Shown here in pieces: positions 3,564-9,304 of a DNA stretch of 9,304 bases. The notes under the pieces are model-generated. The model searched no databases, was not told the DNA's origin, and saw only the letters and a list, made by a program, of their open reading frames with translations. The first letter of the stretch is position 1. Each line of letters opens with the position of its first letter. A program made the translations under genes and the position numbers. The stretch is from assembly GCA_964343975.1 (NCBI GenBank), contig CAYFLU010000132.1:1-9304 (forward strand). Direction: 5' to 3'. The DNA comes from SCUN01 sp964343975. GTDB taxonomy: Bacteria; Acidobacteriota; Vicinamibacteria; Vicinamibacterales; SCN-69-37.

Positions 3564-5584
3564 CGATCGGGGCGTGGGCCGCCGGCGTGACCGCCGACGT
3601 CACCCTCGTTCGCACCAACACCGATACGGATCACCCGCTCGAACATCTCACGCGCTTCCGCCGCGCCCGCATCCGACAGGTGGTCATCGTCGGCATAGAA
3701 GAACCGGCGGCCGTCGGCATAGCGCACCGAGCCGTCGGGGTGATAGAAGAGCTGATCGGGCCGCAGGACCGCCACCCACGCCGGTAGCTGCGGCGCGATG
3801 CGCGCCACCGCATCGGCGATGTCGCGCCGACGCGCGTCGTTCGCGTCGGGACGGATCACTGGGAGGTGGCCGAGCCGGTCGAGACGCCACGCGGCGAACT
3901 CGCGCTGATTGAGGTCATCGCCGCCCGGGAGCACCGGCACCTGCGACACCCAGGCAAAGCTGCGCGCGAACGGCCGTACCTCGTCGATGAACCCGCGCAG
4001 TTGCGGCACGAACTCGGCGCCGGACGAAGCGCGCGCTTCCCAGCGGTCGATCATGATGACGACACTCGGTCGCCACATCTTCAACAGACGAAGGCGTGCC
4101 TCGTCGAACGCACGCGCATCCGCTGACGCGGTCGCGCCTGATTGGAAGAACGCGGCGCGTTGATCGGCGCCAAGAAACGCGACCGGTATCTTGAGGTCGC
4201 GGCAGATCTCGTCGATGACCCGGGAATACATGAGCGCGTGCGAACTGCCGATGACGACCACGGACGGGGTCGCGCTGCCGGCGGGGTGCACGATGCCGCC
4301 GGTGCGCCAAGCCTCATCTATATGTTGGTCGAGCCGCGGGAACTGGACGTCGTAGTAGCGCGTCACTCGTGACAGATCCGGCAGCGGCGCATGACCGACG
4401 TCGTAGAGAAAGCCGCTGAACGACACGGGATCGAAATGGCGATGCGGATCGGCGACGAGCGGCCGTGTCGAGATCACGAGCGCAATAGCGACGGTGGCGG
4501 CGAAGCCGACGCCGATGATCCCGAAGCGTCGCGCGCGGCCGGGACCGCGATCGCGGAGCGGCTGCTCGACGAGGGAGTACGCCGCGATGCCGCAAAGCAC
4601 ACCGGCGGCGCCGCCGATGAGCGCACCGGCGGATGCCGAATAGCCGAAGGTCGACGCCTGCGCTTTGCCGAGCGTGATGAGCGGCCAGTGCCAGAGGTAA
4701 ATCGAGTACGACCACTGCCCCACGCGCACGAACGGCGGCCACGCCAGCAATCGCGTGAGCGCCGATGTCTCGTCGTTCTCATCCCCGCGATCGGTGATCG
4801 CGCCCAACACCAGCAGCGTCGCGATCGTCGGCACGAGCGCGATCCATCCGGGAAACCCGTCGCTCGGGATCCACATCGATCCCCCAAGCACCACGGCGAG
4901 CCCGAGCCAGCCGGCAGCACGACTCGTGACGAGCGCACGCAGCGGAAACGCCCCGCCGGGCAGAGCGACGATGGCCCCGGCGAGGAGTTGCCACATGCGC
5001 GTGGGCAGCATGTAGAACGCGAAGGCCGGCGCGCGCGGCGTGAGCCACACGCTGAGCGCGAAGCTCGCGAGGGCGATGCCGATGAGCCACGCGCGGAGCC
5101 GTGCGCGTGCGAGCCGCGCGAGCCGCACCAGAAGCGCCGGATAGAGGAGATAGAACTGCTCTTCCACGCCCAGCGACCACGTGTGCGTGAGCGGCGCCGT
5201 TTCCGCCGCATTGCCCCAGTAGCCGCCGAGGAAGTTCAGCACGTACACGTTCGACAGGCTGACGAGCGCCCACACGCCGTGCGCCGCAGCCTGCCGCGCG
5301 GCGCTCGGCATCAGGAACAGCGACCACAGCGCCACCGTGGCGAGCACGGTGACGATCACGTTCGGCAGCAACCGCTGGATGCGTCGCCGGTAGAACTCCG
5401 CAAACGAGAACGTGCCGCGATCGATCCCGGCGACGAGGATCGACGTGATGAGGAAGCCCGAGAGCACGTAGAACACGTCGACGCCGATGAAGCCGCCGGG
5501 CAGCGCGGCGGGCGCCATGTGGAAGATCAGGACAACGAGGATCGCGATCGCGCGGAGACCGTCGAGCGGGGCGGAGTAACGCAT
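3560..5584 (-). CDS. Membrane O-acyltransferase with C-terminal SGNH domain (OafA/YrhL type)
   Basis: 674 residues from ATG 5584-5582 (MRYSAPLDGLRAIAILVVL); a TTG 24 bases upstream would fall inside the promoter. Residues 1-370 are an acyltransferase-3 domain of about ten membrane helices. It has the conserved His22 (FHM), Arg-rich FYRRRIQRLLP, THTWSLGVEEQFYLLYP (133-149) and WSYSIYLWHWP near 291-301. After a hydrophobic last helix (about 354-371), residues from about 385 to the end form a periplasmic SGNH hydrolase-like domain: GSSHA (446-450, nucleophile Ser448) and DDDH (632-635, catalytic Asp-x-x-His). Such fusions acetylate O-antigen, peptidoglycan or other surface glycans: the membrane part moves the acyl group and the SGNH part hands it to the sugar. 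The acceptor is unknown. No glycan genes are adjacent. Odd point: block I is GSSHA rather than the common GDSHA. Confidence 0.93.
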   Translation of the reverse strand: MRYSAPLDGLRAIAILVVLIFHMAPAALPGGFIGVDVFYVLSGFLITSILVAGIDRGTFSFAEFYRRRIQRLLPNVIVTVLATVALWSLFLMPSAARQAAAHGVWALVSLSNVYVLNFLGGYWGNAAETAPLTHTWSLGVEEQFYLLYPALLVRLARLARARLRAWLIGIALASFALSVWLTPRAPAFAFYMLPTRMWQLLAGAIVALPGGAFPLRALVTSRAAGWLGLAVVLGGSMWIPSDGFPGWIALVPTIATLLVLGAITDRGDENDETSALTRLLAWPPFVRVGQWSYSIYLWHWPLITLGKAQASTFGYSASAGALIGGAAGVLCGIAAYSLVEQPLRDRGPGRARRFGIIGVGFAATVAIALVISTRPLVADPHRHFDPVSFSGFLYDVGHAPLPDLSRVTRYYDVQFPRLDQHIDEAWRTGGIVHPAGSATPSVVVIGSSHALMYSRVIDEICRDLKIPVAFLGADQRAAFFQSGATASADARAFDEARLRLLKMWRPSVVIMIDRWEARASSGAEFVPQLRGFIDEVRPFARSFAWVSQVPVLPGGDDLNQREFAAWRLDRLGHLPVIRPDANDARRRDIADAVARIAPQLPAWVAVLRPDQLFYHPDGSVRYADGRRFFYADDDHLSDAGAAEAREMFERVIRIGVGANEGDVGGHAGGPRPDR

Positions 5585-5599
5585 CAGGCGTCGTGGGGC

Positions 5600-5609
5600 A
5601 TCGTACAAT
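5600..5609. promoter_or_regulatory. Overlapping divergent -10 boxes of tyrS and the acyltransferase gene
   Basis: The ten bases ATCGTACAAT contain TACAAT on the plus strand (5604-5609) and TACGAT on the minus strand (5605-5600), overlapping by two bases. Starts about 7 bases downstream of each would give a 3-base leader for tyrS (ATG 5619) and a leader of about 9 bases for the acyltransferase (ATG 5584). Good -35 boxes are not apparent on either side. RNA polymerase could occupy only one direction at a time. Confidence 0.5.
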
Positions 5610-5618
5610 GCTCACACC

Positions 5619-6905
5619 ATGCACACGAGCGGCATCCTTCAGGAACTCGACTGGCGCGGCCTCTTCGCCGACTGCACCGATCGCGCGGCGCTGGAGCGCC
5701 GCCTCACCGAAGGACCGACGGCGCTCTATTGCGGGTTCGACCCGACGTCCGACAGCCTGCATGTCGGCAACCTCGTGCCGCTGTTCACGTTGCGCCGCTT
5801 CCAGCTCCACGGGCACAAGCCGATCGCGCTCGCCGGCGGCGCCACGGGCATGATTGGCGACCCGTCGGGCAAGTCCGACGAGCGCAACCTCCTCACGCCG
5901 GAACAGATCAACATCCATCTCGACGCCATCAAGCCGCAGCTCGCGAAGTTCCTCGACTTCGAGACGAAGACGAACCCGGCCATCATGGTGAACAACCTCG
6001 ATTGGACGAAAGACGTGTCCGTGCTCGAGTTCCTGCGCGACGTCGGCAAATACATCACCGTAAACTCGATGGTGGCGAAAGACTCGGTGCGCGCGCGCAT
6101 GGAAGACCGCGCGAGCGGCATCAGCTACGCCGAGTTCAGCTACCAGCTCCTCCAGGGCTACGACTTCTCGTACCTGAAGCAGCACCACAACTGCGACTTG
6201 CAGATCGGCGCCACCGACCAGTGGGGCAACATCACGGTCGGCACCGAGCTCACGCGCAAGAAGTACGGCGCCACGGTGTGGGGCCTCGTGCTGCCGCTCC
6301 TCGTGAAGGCCGACGGCACGAAGTACGGCAAGACGGCGTCGGGCGCGGTGTGGCTCGATCCGAAGAAGACGAGCCCGTACCGCTTCTACCAGTTCTTCGT
6401 GAACGCCGACGACAGCGACGTCGTGAAGCTCCTCAAGATGCTCACCTTCCTGCCGCAGGACACGATCGACGACCTCACGCAGAAAGTCGCCTCGCAGCCC
6501 GAACAGCGCGAAGCGCAGAAAGTGCTCGCGCGCGAGATGACGACGCTCGTGCACGGCGCGTCGGCGATGGACGGCGCGCTCGCCGCCAGCGCCATCCTCT
6601 TCGGCGGCTCCCTCGCCGACGTCACCGAAGACATCTTCAACGACGTCGTCGGCGAAATCCCCACGGCGACGTTCTCGCGCGGCACGCTCGAGGCCGGCGC
6701 GCCGATCGTCGACCTCGTCGTGGCCGCCGGGCTGGCGAAGTCGAAGAGCGATGCCCGCCGGTCAGTGGAATCCGGCGGCGTGTACGTGAACAACGTGCGC
6801 GTGGACGGCGTCGCGCGCACCGTCACCGCCAGCGACCTCCTGTTCGGCCAGTATCTGTTGCTCCGCATGGGCAAGCGCAGCTATGCGGTGCTGAAGGTGG
6901 GATAG
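5619..6905 (+). CDS. tyrS: Tyrosyl-tRNA synthetase (TyrRS)
   Basis: 428 residues, the usual length for the S4-containing bacterial enzyme. It joins tyrosine to tRNA-Tyr in the cytoplasm through a tyrosyl-adenylate. The class I catalytic core has the HIGH-like HVGN (48-51) inside YCGFDPTSDSLHVGN, the GGATGMIGDPSG loop, and the tyrosine-binding YQLLQGYDF segment (175-183). GATDQWGN (197-204) follows, and KYGKT (235-239) stands for KMSKS. An anticodon-binding helical region and a C-terminal S4 RNA-binding domain (from about 360, including ARRSVESGGVYVNNVRV) complete it. The tyrosine-type motifs exclude TrpRS. There is no ribosome binding site in front of ATG 5619, consistent with a nearly leaderless mRNA from TACAAT. 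No T-box or other leader element is visible in the 34-base upstream gap. Confidence 0.98.
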   Translation: MHTSGILQELDWRGLFADCTDRAALERRLTEGPTALYCGFDPTSDSLHVGNLVPLFTLRRFQLHGHKPIALAGGATGMIGDPSGKSDERNLLTPEQINIHLDAIKPQLAKFLDFETKTNPAIMVNNLDWTKDVSVLEFLRDVGKYITVNSMVAKDSVRARMEDRASGISYAEFSYQLLQGYDFSYLKQHHNCDLQIGATDQWGNITVGTELTRKKYGATVWGLVLPLLVKADGTKYGKTASGAVWLDPKKTSPYRFYQFFVNADDSDVVKLLKMLTFLPQDTIDDLTQKVASQPEQREAQKVLAREMTTLVHGASAMDGALAASAILFGGSLADVTEDIFNDVVGEIPTATFSRGTLEAGAPIVDLVVAAGLAKSKSDARRSVESGGVYVNNVRVDGVARTVTASDLLFGQYLLLRMGKRSYAVLKVG

Positions 6906-6925
6906 GCCTCAGCGAACGGCCTCTG

Positions 6926-6970
6926 TTGGCCTTGACCTGCCGTGGTGGCATAATGGAGGAACAACGGAGG
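6926..6970 (+). promoter_or_regulatory. Promoter and ribosome binding site of the VapBC-type operon
   Basis: TTGGCC (6926-6931) is 17 bases before CATAAT (6949-6954), which also has an extended -10 TG at 6946-6947. A start near 6961 leaves about 14 bases of leader containing GGAGG (6966-6970), 4 bases before the GTG at 6975. Unlike most promoters in this window it has a real leader with a Shine-Dalgarno sequence. No clear operator palindrome was found here. Confidence 0.6.
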
Positions 6971-6974
6971 CACA

Positions 6975-7205
6975 GTGGCGACTCTCAATATCAAGGCGTT
7001 CCCTGACGGCCTGTACCGCAAGTTGCAGGCTCGCGCGAAGCGCGAGCGGCGGTCCATGGCGCAGGAAGTGACGCACCTGCTCGACTCGGCGCTGTCGTCC
7101 ACTGAACCGTTGTCGTTGCTCGACCTGCAGGGCCGCGGCAAGGCGATCTGGAAGGGCGTCGAGGCCGGCGCCCACGTCCGGCGCGAGCGCAAGGCGTGGG
7201 ACTGA
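6975..7205 (+). CDS. Ribbon-helix-helix antitoxin (VapB/FitA-like)
   Basis: 76 residues from GTG 6975, with GGAGG four bases upstream. The N-terminal MATLNIKAFPDGLYRKLQARAKRERRSMAQEVTHLLDSAL is the standard FitA/VapB ribbon-helix-helix. It has a strand TLNIKAFP, then helix 1, then the turn RSMAQEV and helix 2. The C-terminal half (from about 48) has a tryptophan and basic residues (KAIWKGVEAGAHVRRERKAWD) and is the expected toxin-wrapping arm. It overlaps the PIN-domain gene by 10 bases (GTGGGACTGA), which points to translational coupling. It should neutralise the PIN toxin and, as a complex, repress the promoter at 6926-6970. Confidence 0.88.
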   Translation: MATLNIKAFPDGLYRKLQARAKRERRSMAQEVTHLLDSALSSTEPLSLLDLQGRGKAIWKGVEAGAHVRRERKAWD

Positions 7206-7636
7206 TCCAGGACCTCGGGCCCGGCCCCGTCGGCGTCGACACCGCGGCGTTCATCTACTTCATCGAAGAACACCCGCGCTACCTGCCGATCATCCGGCCG
7301 CTCTTCCGCGACGCGGACGCCGGCAAGCGCGCACTCGTGACATCCGCACTCACGCTGCTCGAAGTCTTGATCGTGCCCTTGCGCTCAGGCGATCACGGGC
7401 TCGCCGCCGACTACGAAGCCCTGCTGACGCGCGGTCGCGGCCTCACGCTCGTCGACATCTCCCGCCGGCAACTGCGCGACGCCGCGCAATTGCGCGCGAT
7501 GACCGGCATCAAGACGCCGGATGCCCTACAGCTCGCCGCCTGCCTCCACGCCGGCTGTCAGACGTTCGTGACCAACGATCGTCGGCTCCCCGCACTGCCC
7601 GGTCTTCGTGTCATCGAACTCGACGACTACCTCTGA
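7196..7636 (+). CDS. PIN-domain ribonuclease toxin (VapC-like)
   Basis: 146 residues from GTG 7196, overlapping the antitoxin gene. The acidic PIN-domain residues are all present in order: Asp15 in GVDTAAFIYF, the Glu in TLLEVLIVPL (about 55), the Asp in GIKTPDALQLA and the final Asp in FVTNDRRL. This suggests an active Mg/Mn-dependent RNase. The target, usually a tRNA or rRNA loop in this family, cannot be predicted. No better start exists: later Met codons lie inside the domain. It is followed after 20 bases by a dioxygenase gene that has its own -10-like box, so the pair is likely a self-contained two-gene operon. Confidence 0.92.
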   Translation: MGLIQDLGPGPVGVDTAAFIYFIEEHPRYLPIIRPLFRDADAGKRALVTSALTLLEVLIVPLRSGDHGLAADYEALLTRGRGLTLVDISRRQLRDAAQLRAMTGIKTPDALQLAACLHAGCQTFVTNDRRLPALPGLRVIELDDYL

Positions 7637-7644
7637 GGGGCTGC

Positions 7645-7650
7645 TAGGAT
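7645..7650 (+). promoter_or_regulatory. -10-like hexamer immediately before the dioxygenase start
   Basis: TAGGAT ends 6 bases before the ATG at 7657, the same spacing as TACGAT before the GNAT gene. It predicts a leaderless mRNA, and no Shine-Dalgarno sequence precedes this ATG. Alternatively the gene is read through from the toxin operon 20 bases upstream. The hexamer is weaker than the others listed. Confidence 0.35.
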
Positions 7651-7656
7651 CTAGCT

Positions 7657-8430
7657 ATGGCCTCCTCCATGCCTGTGATCTTCGCCGCCCACGGCGCCCC
7701 GGTGCTGCTCGACGACGCGCAGTGGGTCGGCGAGCTGAACACCTGGGCCGGCGCGATGCCCACGCCGTCGAGCATCCTCGTCGTCTCTGCGCATTGGGAA
7801 GAACGGCCGGTGACGATCGGCGCCACGACGCCGGTGCCGCTCGTGTACGACTTCTACGGCTTCCCCGAGAAGTACTACCAGCAGCGCTACGACTCGCCGG
7901 GGGCGCCGCAGCTCGCGTCGCGCATCCGCCAGATCATGAGAGACGACGGCCAGCGCGTGAATGACGCGCCGGATCGCGGTCTCGATCACGGCGCCTACGT
8001 GCCGCTGGTCGCGATGTATCCGCCGGCCGACATTCCCGTGCTGCAGCTCTCGATTCCGGGACTCAATCCCAAAGAACTGTTCGAGCTCGGCAAGACGCTT
8101 GCGCCCCTGCGCGATGAGGGCACGCTGATCTTCGGCAGCGGCTTCCTCACGCACAACATGCGCTACGCCTTCCGCCCCGGCGTGCCGTCGTGGGCGCAGG
8201 AATTCGACGCGTGGACCGCGGATGCGATCACGCGCTTCGATGTCGATGCGCTGATGGACTTTCAGACCAAAGCGCCGGCCGCGAACATCGCGCTGCCGAC
8301 GTGGGAACACTACGCGCCGCTGCTCGTCTCCGCCGGCGCGGCCGCCCGCGCGTCGCACGACGCGACCTTCCCGATCAACGGCTGGTGGATGGCCAGCGCG
8401 TTCACGAAGCGATCGGTCCAGTTCGGCTAG
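7657..8430 (+). CDS. DODA-type extradiol ring-opening dioxygenase (YgiD/LigB family)
   Basis: 257 residues, the usual size of stand-alone bacterial members (class III extradiol dioxygenase fold). Metal-ligand and active-site histidines of the 4,5-DOPA dioxygenase family are in place: His12 in AHGAP, His46 in VVSAHWE, His111 in GLDHGAYVPL, His166 in GSGFLTHNM and His218 in WEHYAPLL. The conserved YDFYGFPEKYY segment and the C-terminal INGWWMASAFTKRSVQFG are also typical. These enzymes open catechol-type rings next to the hydroxyls using a non-haem divalent metal; E. coli YgiD binds zinc. The natural substrate here is unknown, and no aromatic-degradation genes are nearby. It is convergent with the polyphosphate kinase gene, with one base between the stop codons. 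Confidence 0.93.
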   Translation: MASSMPVIFAAHGAPVLLDDAQWVGELNTWAGAMPTPSSILVVSAHWEERPVTIGATTPVPLVYDFYGFPEKYYQQRYDSPGAPQLASRIRQIMRDDGQRVNDAPDRGLDHGAYVPLVAMYPPADIPVLQLSIPGLNPKELFELGKTLAPLRDEGTLIFGSGFLTHNMRYAFRPGVPSWAQEFDAWTADAITRFDVDALMDFQTKAPAANIALPTWEHYAPLLVSAGAAARASHDATFPINGWWMASAFTKRSVQFG

Positions 8431-8431
8431 C

Positions 8432-9304
8432 TCAGTAGATCTCGGGCACGTACATGTCTTCCGGCACGGGCTCGCGCGCGTAGGTCGGATTGTGCACGCG
8501 TGACGGCAGCTTCACCGGCTCGTGCGGCAACTCTTCGTACGGGATCTGACTCAGCAGGTGGCTGATGCAGTTGAGGCGCGCGCGCTTCTTGTCCACGGCG
8601 TCGACCACCCACCACCGCGCCTCGGGAATGTGCGTGCGCTCGAACATCGCCTCCTTCGCCTTGGTGTAGTCCTCCCAGCGGCGGCGCGACTCGAGGTCCA
8701 TCGGGCTCAGCTTCCACTGCTTGAGCTTGTCGTGAATGCGCATCTGGAATCGCATGTACTGCTCCTCGTCGGTGATCGAGAACCAGTACTTCAGCAGGAT
8801 GATGCCGCTGCGCACGAGCATCTTCTCGAACTCGGGCACGGTGCGGAAGAACTCCTCGAGCTCGTCCGCGGTGCAGAACCCCATCACGCGCTCCACGCCC
8901 GCGCGGTTGTACCAGCTCCGGTCGAAGAGCACGATCTCGCCGGCCGCCGGCAGATGCGCGATGAACCGCTGGAAGTACCACTGCGTGCGCTCGCGCTCAT
9001 TCGGCGCCGGCAGCGCCGCCACGCGACACACGCGCGGATTCATACGCTGCTGGATGCGCTTGATCGCGCCCCCCTTGCCGGCCGCGTCACGCCCCTCGAA
9101 GAGCACGACCACCTTGAGGTTCTTCGCCACGACCCAGTCCTGCAACTTGACGAGCTCGGCCTGCAGCTTGAACAGCTCGCGGAAGTAAGTGGCACGATCG
9201 AAGGGCTTCCGCAACGACCGCGCCGACCGGCGCCCCTTCGCCGTCGGGCCGCCGTCATCGTCGATCTCCATTTCCAGCTCTTCATCGAAGCTGTCCTGCA
9301 GCTC
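8432..9304 (-). CDS. ppk2: Polyphosphate kinase 2, class I (N-terminus possibly off the right edge)
   Basis: The enzyme transfers phosphate between polyphosphate and nucleoside diphosphates (class I: ADP/GDP to ATP/GTP). From the ATG at 9271 there are 279 residues. The core follows PPK2 order: LFKLQAELVKLQDWV, Walker A EGRDAAGKGG (59-68), TQWYFQRF, Walker B FDRSWYNR (116-123) with AGVERVMGFC, and the lid segment WKLSPMDLESRRRWEDYTKAKEAM (about 186-209). A single domain and this length indicate class I rather than the AMP-using class II or the two-domain form. The frame stays open from 9271 to the window edge and reads an acidic segment (DSFDEELE) that looks coding. No ribosome binding site precedes the ATG at 9271, so the true start is probably upstream, outside the window. 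It ends one base from the convergent dioxygenase gene. Confidence 0.95.
   Translation of the reverse strand, partial: ELQDSFDEELEMEIDDDGGPTAKGRRSARSLRKPFDRATYFRELFKLQAELVKLQDWVVAKNLKVVVLFEGRDAAGKGGAIKRIQQRMNPRVCRVAALPAPNERERTQWYFQRFIAHLPAAGEIVLFDRSWYNRAGVERVMGFCTADELEEFFRTVPEFEKMLVRSGIILLKYWFSITDEEQYMRFQMRIHDKLKQWKLSPMDLESRRRWEDYTKAKEAMFERTHIPEARWWVVDAVDKKRARLNCISHLLSQIPYEELPHEPVKLPSRVHNPTYAREPVPEDMYVPEIY

Noticed and set aside
4779..6554. 591-codon minus-strand open frame covering tyrS and part of the acyltransferase gene
   Set aside because: Low-complexity Arg/Ala/Val/His translation; tyrS on the plus strand is certain from its catalytic motifs, so this is a shadow frame.
6904..6922. Short inverted repeat AGGCC ... 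GGCCT after tyrS as a terminator
   Set aside because: Only 5 bp of stem with a 9-base loop and no T-run; too weak to call.
4391..7006. 871-codon open frame on the plus strand, antisense to the acyltransferase gene and overlapping tyrS in another frame
   Set aside because: Composition is extremely rich in Arg, His, Ala and Glu with no domain motifs. It is the usual by-product of high G+C codon bias opposite and across two well-supported genes.

Overview
The window is a compact, high-G+C chromosomal segment from a free-living bacterium. Codons are strongly G/C-ending and gaps are short, with several neighbours overlapping or almost touching. The tmRNA tag (ending N-T-Q-L-A-L-A-A), the fur-katG pair, the REP-like sequences with a TTCGACTC / GCTCA core, and the toxin-antitoxin modules would fit an acidobacterium or a similar soil lineage. 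That assignment is inference; no phylogenetic marker was compared.

Layout, left to right. (1) 1-657, minus strand: an oxidative-stress pair, a Fur-family regulator followed by the first 46 codons of catalase-peroxidase katG, behind a promoter that overlaps a perfect inverted repeat and looks leaderless. (2) 661-1360, minus strand: a small SRPBCC (AHSA1-like) protein and a GIY-YIG domain protein. (3) 1397-1861: two REP-like hairpin units in opposite orientation, the second running into the 3' end of ssrA (tmRNA, minus strand). (4) 1955-2458: a GNAT acetyltransferase. (5) 2465-3096, minus strand: a HigB/HigA-type toxin-antitoxin operon. It is divergent from an uncharacterised gene (3144-3563), with a 16-bp perfect palindrome between them. 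(6) 3560-5584, minus strand: a large membrane acyltransferase with a C-terminal SGNH domain. It is divergent from tyrS (5619-6905) across a 34-bp gap in which the two -10 boxes overlap. (7) 6975-7636: a VapB/VapC-type toxin-antitoxin pair. (8) 7657-8430: a DODA-type ring-opening dioxygenase, convergent with (9) a class I polyphosphate kinase 2 gene (8432 to the right edge, minus strand).

Most of this is housekeeping or stress biology: peroxide defence, ribosome rescue, Tyr-tRNA charging, polyphosphate-nucleotide exchange and surface polysaccharide acylation. Two small toxin-antitoxin modules lie among these genes. No CRISPR array, IS element, prophage gene or tRNA gene was seen. The recurring structural theme is promoter economy: -10-like hexamers only 6-9 bases from start codons, and divergent genes sharing symmetric promoter cores. 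I found no convincing multi-gene novel system. The best leads are the symmetric divergent promoters, the REP pair fused to the ssrA end, and the unassigned gene at 3144-3563.
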